DNA of 64,000 nt from Alkanindiges illinoisensis (GCF_004377485.1 NZ_SNTY01000003.1:36886-100885); one strand, 5' to 3'; positions 19,308-29,576 are shown, counted from the stretch's first letter. A program made the numbers and translations. Notes: a model not told the origin generated them from the sequence alone.

Positions 19308-20374
19308 GCCAGAATTACTCTCACTTGGTCGTCTGCATCAGTGGTTGACTGTGCATCTGCTTCAATTTTACCAATCACCCAGGCCGTTTCACCAGCAGCC
19401 TGCAATTGTGCCAGCGCTTGTTCACTGTCTGCTTCACTGACAGCAATCACCATGCCGACGCCACAGTTAAAAGTGCGATACATTTCATAAGTATCCACAT
19501 TGCCCTGTAGTTGCAGGAACTTGAACAGGGCAGGCCATTGCCATGAAGCAGTGTCAATGCGGGCACGCGTACCGTTTGGTAGCACACGCGGCAAATTACC
19601 GGGCAAACCACCCCCAGTAATATGGGCCATGGCATGAATATCAACCTGCTTGGCGAGTTCTAAAATAGACTTGACGTAAATTTTTGTTGGCGTCATCACC
19701 ACATCGCCAAGCTTTTTGCCATCAATATCCTGATCCAGGGAAATATTTTTAACATCAATGATTTTACGGATTAATGAATAACCATTGGAGTGTGCACCAC
19801 TTGACGCTACACCAATTAGCACATCACCAGCCTGTACCTTGCTGCCATCAATAATCTTTGAGTGTTCAACCACACCCACGCAAAAACCGGCCAGATCATA
19901 ATCTTCGCCTTCGTACATGCCGGGCATTTCAGCTGTTTCACCACCCACCAGCGCACAGCCAGCCTGTACACAGCCTTCACCGATACCAGTTACAACATCG
20001 GCTGCCACATCAACATTTAAGTGACCAGTCGCATAGTAATCAAGGAAAAATAACGGCTCGGCGCCACATACCAGCAAATCATTCACGCACATGGCCACCA
20101 GATCAATACCAATGGTGTCATGCTTGTTCAAGGCCAAAGCCAGCTTTAACTTGGTGCCCACACCATCAGTACCCGACACCAGCACAGGCTCTTCATAGCC
20201 TTTTGGAATTTTGCATAGTGCACCAAAACCACCAAGGCCGCCCATTACTTCAGGGCGCATGGTACGTTTGGCGACGGACTTAATCCGGTCAACCAGATGA
20301 TCTCCAGCTTCGATGTCGACGCCAGCATCTTTGTAGCTTAAACTGGTGGTTTGGGGTGAAGATGATATGGTCAT
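19304..20374 (-). CDS. purM: Phosphoribosylformylglycinamidine cyclo-ligase (AIR synthetase)
   Basis: A 356-residue AIR synthetase: [14 protein letters not shown] near the N-terminus, [12 protein letters not shown], and the C-terminal [13 protein letters not shown] motif. The start chosen is ATG at 20374, with GGAGA eight bases upstream and the usual family N-terminus; an in-frame ATG 150 bases further up encodes residues unlike the family. Fifth step of purine synthesis, coupled to purN. Confidence 0.94.
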   Translation of the reverse strand: MTISSSPQTTSLSYKDAGVDIEAGDHLVDRIKSVAKRTMRPEVMGGLGGFGALCKIPKGYEEPVLVSGTDGVGTKLKLALALNKHDTIGIDLVAMCVNDLLVCGAEPLFFLDYYATGHLNVDVAADVVTGIGEGCVQAGCALVGGETAEMPGMYEGEDYDLAGFCVGVVEHSKIIDGSKVQAGDVLIGVASSGAHSNGYSLIRKIIDVKNISLDQDIDGKKLGDVVMTPTKIYVKSILELAKQVDIHAMAHITGGGLPGNLPRVLPNGTRARIDTASWQWPALFKFLQLQGNVDTYEMYRTFNCGVGMVIAVSEADSEQALAQLQAAGETAWVIGKIEADAQSTTDADDQVRVILA

Positions 20375-20526
20375 AAGATTAAGTCTCCGCGTAGGGGGCA
20401 GATTATAGCGCGAATAAACGAAACGACTATGGTATTTCGACGATAAAATGCTTATGTTTGGCAAATCAAAAGCAAAATATTGCAAAACTGGCCTGTTTCC
20501 TGGCAATGCCAGAGGGTAATTCAAAC

Positions 20527-21777
20527 ATGCAAGACCCCGTATTAAAAAGAATATTTATATTGGCTGCACTGGTACTGGCCGGTTTTATTGTTTACCTGCT
20601 GATGCCAGTGATTGCACCTTTTATTGCGGCCTTCTTCTTGGCCTATCTCATTAATCCACTGGTTGCGCGCATGGCAAGATACAACATGCCGCGCTGGCTC
20701 ACCATCAGTATTGTTTTTCTGGGGATTATTGTCGGAGTAGGCGTGGGCACCTGGTATCTGGCACCCATGCTGTGGCAACAGTTGCGCTATGCTCTGGACA
20801 ATGTTCCTGCTGCAATTACATGGGTGAATAACAACGCATTACCCTGGCTTGAGCATAATTTCAATCTTGATTTAGAGCGGGTCAATACCGATGAGTTGTC
20901 TGCAGCCATCATGGATTATGTGCAAACCAATTATAGCGCTAATAGTGTGCAGCAAATGGTTTACCGGATTGCCCAGTCCGGTTTAAGTATTATTCATGTT
21001 GGCGGCCTATTGGTATTGATTCCAATCATTGCATTTTATTTTTTGCTGGACTGGAACAACATGATCCGCCGGCTGCAACTATTGATTCCCCGTCATTATG
21101 AGCCTACTGTTGTCCAGATCACCCGTGAATGTCATGCAGTACTGGGTGCATTTGTTAAGGGACAATTGCTGGTCATGCTGCTGCTGGGCATTGTCTACGC
21201 AGTCGGCCTGCAATTGATTGGCATTGAGGTAGGACTGATCATTGGATTGGTGGCTGGCTTGTGCAGTATTATTCCTTATCTGGGTTTTGCCATTGGTATT
21301 ATTGCTGCAATTGCTGCTGCGCTATTGCAATACGGCCTGGACTGGGTTCAGCTTTTGCTGGTTCTGGTGGTATTCATGATTGGGCAGGCCATTGAAGGTT
21401 ATGTGCTCCAGCCCTTCTTGCTGGGTGATAAAATTGGCTTATCGCCCGTCGCTGTAGTATTTGCAGTACTTGCTGGTGCCCAGTTATATGGTTTTATCGG
21501 CATGCTGGTTGCCTTGCCAGTTGCTGCGGTTCTGGTGGTTTTATTGCGTCATGCGTATCAAACCTATGAAGGCAGCGTGTTTTATATGGGCTATCGGCAG
21601 CCAGACAGCGTAAAGCTTCCAACTTCTGGAAATGAGCTTTCAGAAATCAGGGTCAATGAGCATGAGGTAGAAACTCATCTGACACTACAGGAGGATGCTC
21701 CCGAGTTAGGCTTGCAAACCTCATCATTGAACCCATTATCAAAACCTTCATCAGAGCATGGAAATCACGGTTTATAA
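20527..21777 (+). CDS. perM: AI-2E/PerM-family membrane permease
   Basis: A 416-residue integral membrane protein of the AI-2 exporter/PerM family, with six to eight hydrophobic segments, the usual soluble stretch after the third helix (about residues 75-150), and the conserved [19 protein letters not shown] region near the C-terminus, followed by a hydrophilic tail. The ATG at 20527 is chosen because AGAGGG lies about ten bases upstream; the frame extends upstream to a TTG at 20458. The last base of its stop codon is the first base of the hda start codon. Substrate is uncertain in this family. Confidence 0.85.
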   Translation: MQDPVLKRIFILAALVLAGFIVYLLMPVIAPFIAAFFLAYLINPLVARMARYNMPRWLTISIVFLGIIVGVGVGTWYLAPMLWQQLRYALDNVPAAITWVNNNALPWLEHNFNLDLERVNTDELSAAIMDYVQTNYSANSVQQMVYRIAQSGLSIIHVGGLLVLIPIIAFYFLLDWNNMIRRLQLLIPRHYEPTVVQITRECHAVLGAFVKGQLLVMLLLGIVYAVGLQLIGIEVGLIIGLVAGLCSIIPYLGFAIGIIAAIAAALLQYGLDWVQLLLVLVVFMIGQAIEGYVLQPFLLGDKIGLSPVAVVFAVLAGAQLYGFIGMLVALPVAAVLVVLLRHAYQTYEGSVFYMGYRQPDSVKLPTSGNELSEIRVNEHEVETHLTLQEDAPELGLQTSSLNPLSKPSSEHGNHGL

Positions 21778-22490
21778 TGCGGCAAATCAGTTTAGATATT
21801 GAACCTCATCTGGATGCCCAGATCAGTGATTTTGAAGGGCCGGGCTGGAAGCCAGTCATCGATACCGCCCGGCAAATGCATTTAGGTCTACTTAACCGAT
21901 TTTATTTGTATGGCGAAGCCGGGACTGGGAAGTCCCATGTACTCACTGCCATTTGTGAATCCTATCTGGACATGCAGCGTAGTGCCATTAAGGTATCCCT
22001 GCTGGATCTACTGGATGCCCCAATTGATGCCATTACCTCGCTGGAAAATTATGACCTGGTTGCGCTGGATGACATTGAAACCATTAGCGGTGTGATCCAC
22101 TGGCAGCGTGCTATTTTTCATTTGATTAATTCTAGTGGAGAAGGGGGCGGCCAGCTTATCTTTTCATCACGCTTGGCACCTACCGAACTCAGGTTTGAAT
22201 TGCCTGATTTGCAGTCACGTCTGACACAGGCCGTTAGTCTTAAGGTACCTGACGGCAGCAATATTGCAGACCGCAAGGCACTGGTTGAAGCAGTATTAAA
22301 ACGTCGTGGCCTGATTTTTGATGGGCAGATTATTGATTATTTAATTCATCATGGGCCACATAAATCAGCTGCATTACTAAAAACAATTGAGCAACTGGAT
22401 GCGCTGCTGCATGGTGATCGTAGGAAGCTTGCCAACAGCACCCGCAGGCAGATTTATGCCTTAATTGATGAGTACAATAAAACTGTCTGA
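21777..22490 (+). CDS. hda: DnaA-inactivating AAA+ protein Hda
   Basis: A 237-residue DnaA-like AAA+ protein without a DNA-binding domain IV. The N-terminal QISLDI (residues 3-8) fits the clamp-binding motif by which Hda docks to the DNA polymerase sliding clamp. Walker A is GEAGTGKSH, Walker B LVALDDIE, and sensor-1 lies in IFSSRLAP. It stimulates ATP hydrolysis by DnaA after replication starts. It is coupled to perM by a one-base overlap (TAATG), an arrangement seen in related Pseudomonadales. Confidence 0.9.
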   Translation: MRQISLDIEPHLDAQISDFEGPGWKPVIDTARQMHLGLLNRFYLYGEAGTGKSHVLTAICESYLDMQRSAIKVSLLDLLDAPIDAITSLENYDLVALDDIETISGVIHWQRAIFHLINSSGEGGGQLIFSSRLAPTELRFELPDLQSRLTQAVSLKVPDGSNIADRKALVEAVLKRRGLIFDGQIIDYLIHHGPHKSAALLKTIEQLDALLHGDRRKLANSTRRQIYALIDEYNKTV

Positions 22491-22627
22491 AAGTAAACGG
22501 GACATTAATAAAAAGCTTGTCTGTTCGCCGCTGGTGTGCCAAAGTATCGTACCGCCAAGGAGATACACTGATTATTTAGTGTTCACATGGCTGTGAAAAT
22601 AATAACGCTCGAGAAGGAGTCGCGTTT

Positions 22628-24523
22628 ATGCTCAAGCGCACAATTGGCCTGGGTCTTCTGTGCATGGCTAGTCATGCTTACAGTGCAAACATTGTGGTAA
22701 ACACCACAGAAGATGAGTTTGATGAAAAAACTCCCAATAGCACGTGTTCATTGCGTGAAGCCATTCAACTTATTAACAGTACCGATGCTAATGGCAAAAT
22801 TCCAGAGGCAGGCTTTGGTGGCTGTAGTGGTAAAGATGCCAGCCCTTCAATTGTGCTTGAAACCGGTAAAACCTATTTTCTCAATAAAGAAGTGGCAATC
22901 AAGAAATCGTTAAGCATCAATGTCCTTGATGAGGCTGGCAATAGCACCAAGTATGCAGGCGAAAAAAATGCCATCATTCAGGCCAAAGGTGCCCATCGAC
23001 TGTTTACCATTGATGATGGTAATCCCAATATTGCCAATCTGGGTATTATCATCGGGCAGGTCGATCTGGTCGGGTGTGGCGCAGAATCTAAAAATACTGC
23101 TGAATCCTGTGCGCCAATTGGTGGCCTGATTTTTAACCGAGAAAACCTTAGCCTTAGCTTTTCACGCTTAAAAAATGGAGTAGCGGATACCAATGGCGGT
23201 GCTATCTATAATGAAGGGATTGGTACAGGTCCAAACGCAAGTTTAGCAGCAGGTCTTTTAACCCTCACCAATGTGTTGTTCCAGAACAATCAGGCTGCTG
23301 AGGGCGCGGCCATCTATAGTGTCCAGCCACGCTATGAAATCGTAGGTTCAGTGTTTCGTGACAACAAGGCAACTGGTGCAAACGGAGCCATTGTATTTGT
23401 AAACCGTCCTGGAGATGCAACCACCACCAATGGCAGTACCTCAACTGCCCGAACGGGTAACATCCGCAGCTCGACCTTTTTTGACAATCAGGGGTGGGTT
23501 GCCAATTTGCTGGATGGCATGGTCATCAATAGCAGCACTATTATAAAAAATACTGCAGGCGTCTACCTAAATTCAGCTACTGGTTCAGCCAACCTGTCCA
23601 ACAGTATTGTTGCCGAAAATGGCAATAGCGACTGTATTATTGCGCCAGACAACAAAGCCGTTACTAATAATGTGGTGTATAGCAATGGCTGTGGTGATGG
23701 AGAGGTGGGCAACCGAAACACCAGTCTGAATAATATCACCACGCCGAAGCAGTTACTGGCCAATAACGGTATTAGTGGTAAGCTTGAGGGCAAATGTGAC
23801 CAGCCGCCTGCAGTGGGTCTGTTATGTCCTTTTGCTATGGAAAAAGAAATTTTTAATGGCTTTTTCAAGCCACGGTTACTTGCGGATTATAAATCCATTC
23901 TTCAATCACCCATTGTTAACCGCGGCCGGGTTGCAAGTGGCGGTGCGACTACCAATACGCTAGCCTGTGAAAGTACCGATCAGCGCGGCAAAGCGCGTGA
24001 AACCACAGTATTGTGTGATGTGGGTGCCATTGAGCTGGTCATTGAAGATAAAGGCAAGATTGGTCAGGATATCAAGTATAACCAGAATGCAGAAATTGAC
24101 CTGACAGATTCATTGGGTGATGGTCAGCTCTGGCCTAAAGAAAGATGCAAAGAAGTTTTCCAGGATTTACCTAATCCACCAGCCATAACTGAATGGCAAC
24201 CGGGCTGCCTGCAGTTTGTAGAAGGAAAAGAAGCGAAAAAAGGTAGTTTAATCCTGGATGAAAATGCACTACTAAAATATACACCCTTTAAAAATTATCA
24301 TGGCAGTGATGACTTTTCAATTAAGGTTGTGACTACCACTAGTCGTTTTTCAGAAGGAGTCAACGACCGCAGTATTACTTTGCGGGGCACAGTAGTGCAG
24401 GAACCTGATAATAATTTTGAAAATAAGTCGGTCAAAACATCCGGAGGCAGTACAGGGTTTGTTGGGCTATTGGGTTTACTAAGTCTGGTATGGATGCGTC
24501 GTCGTTTACAGGGAGTAAAATAA
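22628..24523 (+). CDS. Exported CSLREA-domain beta-helix protein with GlyGly-CTERM-like anchor, copy 1
   Basis: A 631-residue exported protein. A signal peptide (about 1-20) is followed by the CSLREAIQLIN motif (about residue 40), then Asn/Gly/Ser-rich repeats with alternating hydrophobics typical of a right-handed parallel beta-helix, and a C-terminal Gly-rich stretch, hydrophobic segment (FVGLLGLLSLVW) and basic tail (RRRLQ). The tail has the plan of GlyGly-CTERM signals cleaved by rhombosortase. Several Cys residues suggest disulfides. AAGGAGT precedes the ATG. The next gene begins on its last stop base. Function is unknown; a cell-surface or outer-membrane-associated role is likely. Confidence 0.85.
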   Translation: MLKRTIGLGLLCMASHAYSANIVVNTTEDEFDEKTPNSTCSLREAIQLINSTDANGKIPEAGFGGCSGKDASPSIVLETGKTYFLNKEVAIKKSLSINVLDEAGNSTKYAGEKNAIIQAKGAHRLFTIDDGNPNIANLGIIIGQVDLVGCGAESKNTAESCAPIGGLIFNRENLSLSFSRLKNGVADTNGGAIYNEGIGTGPNASLAAGLLTLTNVLFQNNQAAEGAAIYSVQPRYEIVGSVFRDNKATGANGAIVFVNRPGDATTTNGSTSTARTGNIRSSTFFDNQGWVANLLDGMVINSSTIIKNTAGVYLNSATGSANLSNSIVAENGNSDCIIAPDNKAVTNNVVYSNGCGDGEVGNRNTSLNNITTPKQLLANNGISGKLEGKCDQPPAVGLLCPFAMEKEIFNGFFKPRLLADYKSILQSPIVNRGRVASGGATTNTLACESTDQRGKARETTVLCDVGAIELVIEDKGKIGQDIKYNQNAEIDLTDSLGDGQLWPKERCKEVFQDLPNPPAITEWQPGCLQFVEGKEAKKGSLILDENALLKYTPFKNYHGSDDFSIKVVTTTSRFSEGVNDRSITLRGTVVQEPDNNFENKSVKTSGGSTGFVGLLGLLSLVWMRRRLQGVK

Positions 24524-27054
24524 TGTATCGCAAGTCGTTATTAGCACTTGTTGTTCTGGCTGCATTACCTGTGACAGCGGCCACTGATCGAACATTGTAT
24601 GTAAGTACTTTTGAGGATGAAGATGGCGAAAACGCAAGTGCTTGTTCATTGCGTGAAGCCCTTCAGGCTGCCACAACCAATCGCGCCTATGGGGGCTGTA
24701 TTGCGGGACAACTAGATTTGACGGATCAGATTAAATTAAAGGCTGATATTTATAAATTAAAGAAACCACTGATTATTGGTTCTAATATCACCATCAGCGG
24801 TGCTGATGCTGCCGATTTTAATAAAGAAGACCCTTATACCAATACTTATCCGGCACGTAGCAGGCTGGAAACCACTATTGAACCTGCCGATAGTAATGCA
24901 GTATTTAGCCTGTTTGATAGCACTGGTTCTCGGGCCACTCTCAACCTTAACAACCTGATTTTGCAAAATGCAAAAAGTAACCGGGGTGGCGCGATCCGTG
25001 CGGGTGGCAGTTTAACTCTTAACCGGGTACGCATTTCCAATTCCAGTGCAACGGATTCCGGCGGTGCAATTTACCTTGAAGGGGGAAGTGCCAATCTTAA
25101 TGCAGTGGATAGCTTATTTGATAAAAATATAGCCGTTCGCGGTGCTGTAATTGGCATGTCCTGTCAGGATAATGTGAGCTGGACACCTCACTCAGTGACC
25201 TTGGAGAGAACCAGTATTTACGATAATGGCTCACCGACTGCAACCCAGAGCGTGATTGATTATTGTGGAACAGTGACTAGTAGCATTAGTGCTTCAACTA
25301 TTGCTGAAAATAAAAGTAATAATGTCATTATCAATTATATTTTAACTGATCAATATCCATTACATCCCACCAGCTCATTGAGCCTGACCAGCGACACCAT
25401 TGTAAAAAATGGTGGGAAAGCAACCTTGTTCTATGACAATGTAGGTAAACTTGCGTTAAACGGTAGTGTTATTGGATTTAACACGGGTAAAAGTTGTGGA
25501 TATGCATTGGGTGCAGCGGCAGCGGCCAAACTGGAAGCTAAAAACAGTAAGATAACATCCAGTTATAATGCCCTGATTAAACCCAGTGATACGATAGTGA
25601 ATCAGGGAGAGTGTGATTTACCCGACTATTTATATAAAGACGCGGATAAAACACTGGTGAGCTTGGCGCCAACTCCCGCTACATTTAATCGTATTTTGGC
25701 GCCGTTGTATCTCGATGATGATATCAATGCACTGGAATCCAAAGAGGGTCTTTTCCCAGCATACGTCCCATTACAGACCACTAGTGCTGACACCTTGATA
25801 GATGCAGGATCAGGTGGCTGTACGACCACAGATCAGCGTGGCCTAACTCGTAATAACACTACGGCGGGTAGTACAACCACCACCGATCTGAATGGCTGTG
25901 ACATTGGCTCTGTTGAAGTAAGCAAATTAAGAGCTGCTGATGTATTGGGCGTTATTAATAGTTCACTACAAGCACCAATTGATCAATATGAAAATAATAT
26001 TGATTATTATGAAAATATTTATAAAGACCCCGCGCTGGATAGTAAATTACTCAGTCGTTATAAAAAATTGATTGATGATGAAAAGACTATGCTGGCGGCG
26101 TATAAAGCCAGTCTGGCTTATCGGCAGGTTTATGCCAGTGTCTTAAATACTAGTACTGAACAAGAAAACTTTACGCCTGACAAGAATGGACTTAAAGCAG
26201 TACTGGAAAAATTTGGCGATGATTTTGATAAAAATTATCTTATGGATGTTAAGGTGGTAGGACGCGGTTCTGAGCAGTTTATCCAGACTAAAAAAGATAG
26301 TGACCTGACCGTTAAGGCTGATGATAGTAATCTGGAATGTAAATGGGATGATAAGCTGCGCCAAATTTTGGTTCGGCGCATGGATAATGCTGGTATTCTG
26401 GCAGCAACCACACCAGCCGGGGAATATGAGTATTGCAAATACACCATTACTTCCAAGAACCCACCTGTCGTCAGCTCGACAGGGTATGTACAGGCACGGA
26501 TTGTCAATATTGCACCTATTGCAAAAGACGATGAATATACTGTCAAATATGGTTCTGTAACGCCAATTACACTAGATATTTTGGCGAACGACAGTGATGA
26601 TGGCGATGGTGCGCCGGATGTTGAAGGTTATCCTAAGGGCTATCCAAAATTTTACCAAAATGCGGGAACTGGAAGCTATGCCAATATTAAGCTAGTGACC
26701 AAGCCAGCACTGGGAACTTTAAAATTTGAATATGAGCAGCCTTGTCCCGATAATTCAAATACCCGTCCTGAAGAAACCTGTTATGGCGGCAAGATTACCT
26801 ATACCCCAAAAAGCTCATTTTCAACCTTTAATGATTCATTTAAATATAAGGTACTTGATCAGGACAGGGCAGAATCTAATGAGGCGACTGTAAAAATTAT
26901 TAATACGGCAACGACTACAGATGACACTCGTGGTGATAGTGGCAGTAGCTCGGGCAGTAGTGGCAGTAGCTCGGGAGGCGGAGGTGGTTCTGTCGGACTG
27001 TTTGGGTTATTTGGACTGGCCAGCCTGATTGCTATACGTCGTAAAATGAAATAA
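24523..27054 (+). CDS. Exported CSLREA-domain beta-helix protein with GlyGly-CTERM-like anchor, copy 2 (rhombotarget-A-like)
   Basis: An 843-residue relative of the preceding protein. Signal peptide (MYRKSLLALVVLAALPVTA), CSLREALQAA motif (about residue 40), beta-helix region to about 460, a more helical Asp/Lys-rich middle, an Ig-like or cadherin-like section (APIAKDDEYTVKYGS, ILANDSDDGDG) and a Gly/Ser linker, hydrophobic stretch and RRK tail at the C-terminus. It starts at 24523, overlapping the previous stop by one base, so the pair is one operon. NCBI calls similar Acinetobacter proteins rhombotarget A, from memory. The processing enzyme is not in this window. Confidence 0.85.
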   Translation: MYRKSLLALVVLAALPVTAATDRTLYVSTFEDEDGENASACSLREALQAATTNRAYGGCIAGQLDLTDQIKLKADIYKLKKPLIIGSNITISGADAADFNKEDPYTNTYPARSRLETTIEPADSNAVFSLFDSTGSRATLNLNNLILQNAKSNRGGAIRAGGSLTLNRVRISNSSATDSGGAIYLEGGSANLNAVDSLFDKNIAVRGAVIGMSCQDNVSWTPHSVTLERTSIYDNGSPTATQSVIDYCGTVTSSISASTIAENKSNNVIINYILTDQYPLHPTSSLSLTSDTIVKNGGKATLFYDNVGKLALNGSVIGFNTGKSCGYALGAAAAAKLEAKNSKITSSYNALIKPSDTIVNQGECDLPDYLYKDADKTLVSLAPTPATFNRILAPLYLDDDINALESKEGLFPAYVPLQTTSADTLIDAGSGGCTTTDQRGLTRNNTTAGSTTTTDLNGCDIGSVEVSKLRAADVLGVINSSLQAPIDQYENNIDYYENIYKDPALDSKLLSRYKKLIDDEKTMLAAYKASLAYRQVYASVLNTSTEQENFTPDKNGLKAVLEKFGDDFDKNYLMDVKVVGRGSEQFIQTKKDSDLTVKADDSNLECKWDDKLRQILVRRMDNAGILAATTPAGEYEYCKYTITSKNPPVVSSTGYVQARIVNIAPIAKDDEYTVKYGSVTPITLDILANDSDDGDGAPDVEGYPKGYPKFYQNAGTGSYANIKLVTKPALGTLKFEYEQPCPDNSNTRPEETCYGGKITYTPKSSFSTFNDSFKYKVLDQDRAESNEATVKIINTATTTDDTRGDSGSSSGSSGSSSGGGGGSVGLFGLFGLASLIAIRRKMK

Positions 27055-27080
27055 TAATATAAATTAAGTCCAGTCCAGTA

Positions 27081-27107
27081 AAAAGCCCATCAATATGATG
27101 GGCTTTT
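27081..27107. terminator. Bidirectional terminator between the CSLREA operon and the DUF3106 gene
   Basis: A perfect 12-bp stem (AAAAGCCCATCA, 27081-27092, and TGATGGGCTTTT, 27096-27107) with a three-base loop, flanked by A and T runs, between convergent genes. Confidence 0.9.
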
Positions 27108-27129
27108 ATTTTTAATAGTTCAGCAATAA

Positions 27130-27531
27130 TTAATCATATTTTTGCATGATTTTTTCACGTAATTCTTCACGTTGCTCAGGCGAAGAAGCTGTTTTAAGCT
27201 GTGCTTTCCAGTGTTCTCGTTCACTATCACTCATGTTTTGCCAGACTTCGCGCATTCGTTGCTGCTGATCTTTAGGTAACTGGCTAAACCATTCCATGCG
27301 CTGCTGCAAATCCTGCCGATCCTTGTCATCCAATTGCCGTAAAGCTTGATAGGATTTTAACAATTCAGCACGTTCTTCAGGAGTAAGTTTTTGCCAACTC
27401 GCTGGCATTGGGCTGTTAACCAGCACATCTGGTTTTTCAGATTTTTTTGCTGGGCTAGCAGCCATTACAGGCGCTAGGGAAAAATCCAGAACTATCAGTG
27501 CCAAAACAATAGGAGTGAATTTAGCTGCCAT
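27130..27531 (-). CDS. DUF3106-type periplasmic protein
   Basis: A 133-residue protein with a signal peptide (cleavage after about residue 25, VMAAS) and a helical charged region with the repeating W-x-x-L-(S/T)-x-x-(E/Q)-R pattern of DUF3106 (WQKLTPEERAELL, WFSQLPKDQQQRM, WQNMSDSEREHW). Role unknown; it may be a periplasmic sensor or chaperone-like small protein. It overlaps the end of the membrane protein gene upstream by 11 bases and belongs to the sigma factor operon. Confidence 0.75.
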   Translation of the reverse strand: MAAKFTPIVLALIVLDFSLAPVMAASPAKKSEKPDVLVNSPMPASWQKLTPEERAELLKSYQALRQLDDKDRQDLQQRMEWFSQLPKDQQQRMREVWQNMSDSEREHWKAQLKTASSPEQREELREKIMQKYD

Positions 27532-27847
27532 ATTTTTTGGTTTCCGTACCTAACAGACTCAGCATTTCCAAGTCTTCAATCATTTGTGGTGAAAGTTTGG
27601 CAGTACTAACAGTTTGTGGTTCAACATTGGGTTGATGCGATAACAAGGTGGGCGCAAGGCTAATTCCTGTAATGGCAGCCGCTAGGGCAAAACCACTCAT
27701 GGCCCAGATATGCCGTCTTGCCGCCGGACGCTGTTGTATACTGCTCATCACATGCTCTAGCACCTTATTGGTTTCAGGATGATGGTGTGCCTGCTTTTCC
27801 AGTGTCTGGACAATTTTATGAATAAATGGATCATGGGGAGTCATCAT
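27521..27847 (-). CDS. Small single-pass membrane protein, possible anti-sigma factor
   Basis: A 108-residue protein with a hydrophilic helical N-terminal half, one membrane segment at about 48-68 (IWAMSGFALAAAITGISLAP) and a short C-terminal part. It starts 13 bases after the sigma factor gene and overlaps the DUF3106 gene. Position and topology are those of an anti-sigma factor, but it lacks a recognisable zinc anti-sigma motif (HxxxCxxC), so the role is inference. DUF3619-type proteins look similar. Confidence 0.65.
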   Translation of the reverse strand: MMTPHDPFIHKIVQTLEKQAHHHPETNKVLEHVMSSIQQRPAARRHIWAMSGFALAAAITGISLAPTLLSHQPNVEPQTVSTAKLSPQMIEDLEMLSLLGTETKKYGS

Positions 27848-27860
27848 TAGGTCCTCATGG

Positions 27861-28484
27861 TTATTCGGGATTGAATTGTGAAAGATGAAGGCGCAAGGTT
27901 TGTATCGCGCGGTGATAATGGGTTTTTACACTGCCTTCGCTACAATCCATGATAGTTGCCGTGGTCTTGGTGTCCATATTTTCCCAAGCACGTAATAAAA
28001 AAGCCTGCTGCTGGCGCAAGGGAAGACGTGAAATTGCTTTTTGAATTTCCTGTAGGGTAAATTCCTGATTTAGAAATTCTGCCGGATTAATATTTTGCTC
28101 GTCTTCAATCAGCAAGCTGGAATCCAGTTCCTGCTCATCTTCTACAACCGTAAGTCTCAGCCATGCAAAGCGCTTTTGCTTACGGGTTTCCTGCCTGCGC
28201 CAGTCCATCAGCCGATTATTTAAAATGGTATAAAACAGCGGTGTCCATTCTGAGGCTGGGCGTTTGGCGTAGTGTTGATGTAGGGCGATAAAACTTTCCT
28301 GAACCAGGTCCCGGGCAACATCATGGTGACCGGTAGCAGCTTCCATCATGATCAGCGCACGACCGCTAACCTGCTTAATGAATACACTTAAGCGCTGCTC
28401 AATACTCTCAGTCGAGTCAACAGTAGAAGCATGTACATCGGACTTTGGAAAAGAATCCATGAGTATGGAGTATCCCATCACCAT
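27861..28484 (-). CDS. ECF-type RNA polymerase sigma factor
   Basis: A 207-residue sigma-70 family factor of the extracytoplasmic type: region 2 (DVARDLVQESFIALHQHY, FYTILNNRLMDWRRQ) and region 4 (AISRLPLRQQQAFLLRAWE, CSEGSVKTHYHRA), with an acidic insertion between them. The ATG at 28484 is chosen because GGAG lies five bases upstream; the frame extends to 28541 and another ATG is at 28460. It heads an operon with a small membrane protein and a DUF3106 protein, a plausible sigma/anti-sigma/periplasmic-protein cassette. Confidence 0.85.
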   Translation of the reverse strand: MVMGYSILMDSFPKSDVHASTVDSTESIEQRLSVFIKQVSGRALIMMEAATGHHDVARDLVQESFIALHQHYAKRPASEWTPLFYTILNNRLMDWRRQETRKQKRFAWLRLTVVEDEQELDSSLLIEDEQNINPAEFLNQEFTLQEIQKAISRLPLRQQQAFLLRAWENMDTKTTATIMDCSEGSVKTHYHRAIQTLRLHLSQFNPE

Positions 28485-28651
28485 ATGTGCTCCATCGTTT
28501 GCCGGAATATAAATACAATTGTATGTATCTATAACGTCCAAGCGCGATGGTGCGTTGACATCAAACCAAGTTAAATTTAAAAATTTTGACTCAAAAAAGT
28601 TTAAACAAAATGAAAGTGAATGTCTAAAGACATCTGTAAGTATACTTATGG

Positions 28652-29440
28652 CTAGGTGAGTCGTTGACGTACCATTTCAAACAGGCATATTGCGCCTGCG
28701 ATGGCGACATTTAACGATTCCTGTCCACCGGGTTGTGGAATGGCAATTCCCTGAGCGTGTTGCAACAAATTTTCACTAATGCCTTGGCCTTCATTACCCA
28801 TTAACCAGACACATGGCTGCTTGAGGTCAAGCTGATATAAAGATTGCTGGGCATGGGAACTGGTGGCATATACAGGCAGGGAAAATGTAGGTATCAGTGA
28901 GTCTAAGGCCACATGCTCGAAAATACTCAGGCTAAATTGCGCCCCCATACCAGCACGCAATACCCGTGGTGACCAGATAGCAGCTGTGCCTGTACTGCAA
29001 ATAATTTGTTTAATTCCTGCAGCTGCGGCAGTCCGCAATAAAGTGCCTACGTTACCAGGGTCTTGTAGGTTTTCCAGAACGAGCATGTCGCTATTCTGGT
29101 TAATCTCAGCAGGAGAAGCGGGGGTATTAATAACTGCCATGATATCAATACCCGGTCCAAGCGTACGTATATCCTGATAAAGACTTTCAGTAAGGACATA
29201 AACAGGTAAGCCGCTAAGCTGATCCAGCAGTTGCTGGACTTCCATGTTTTCCAGTGCCTGACGCGTGAGATAAAATGCGTTTACCGATTTTCCGGTTTTA
29301 AGATAGGCCTCGATTAAATGCACGCCTTCCAGAACGGTCTGTTGTTGTTTTTTCCGATAGTTCGCCTGCTCGCATAAACCCCGCAAGTGCTTAACCTTAT
29401 TGTTGTCTTTGGCGTGAATATCAATAAAAGATAAAGTCAT
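28652..29440 (-). CDS. TrmH/SpoU-family RNA 2'-O-methyltransferase
   Basis: A 262-residue SPOUT methyltransferase. The N-terminal part matches a substrate-binding domain (VLEGVHLIEAYLK), and the C-terminal knot carries motif 1 (LENLQDPGNVGTLLRTA), motif 2 (LMGNEGQGIS) and motif 3 (IPQPGGQESLNVAIAGAI). It methylates a ribose in rRNA or tRNA; the target is not evident. The ATG at 29440 gives the family length; an upstream in-frame start at 29533 adds residues unlike the family. Confidence 0.85.
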   Translation of the reverse strand: MTLSFIDIHAKDNNKVKHLRGLCEQANYRKKQQQTVLEGVHLIEAYLKTGKSVNAFYLTRQALENMEVQQLLDQLSGLPVYVLTESLYQDIRTLGPGIDIMAVINTPASPAEINQNSDMLVLENLQDPGNVGTLLRTAAAAGIKQIICSTGTAAIWSPRVLRAGMGAQFSLSIFEHVALDSLIPTFSLPVYATSSHAQQSLYQLDLKQPCVWLMGNEGQGISENLLQHAQGIAIPQPGGQESLNVAIAGAICLFEMVRQRLT

Positions 29441-29576
29441 GGGCAAATCGTCTAATTTTAAAATAATCCGGATTAAGCGTAAGCTAATGTCAAACAAATT
29501 CCAAAATATTAAATGCTGGCCCTGCATCCACAAGTTTTAGCAGTGAGCCAGCGTCCATCAAGTTATAAGCTGTGTA

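Noticed and set aside
20375..20524. N-terminal extension of PurM to an upstream ATG.
   Set aside because: The added 50 residues are unlike the family, and GGAGA sits just before the ATG at 20374.
24490..24522. Start of the second CSLREA gene at 24490.
   Set aside because: The signal peptide begins at MYRKSLL (24523), which overlaps the previous stop by one base; the upstream codons only repeat the end of the first gene in another frame.
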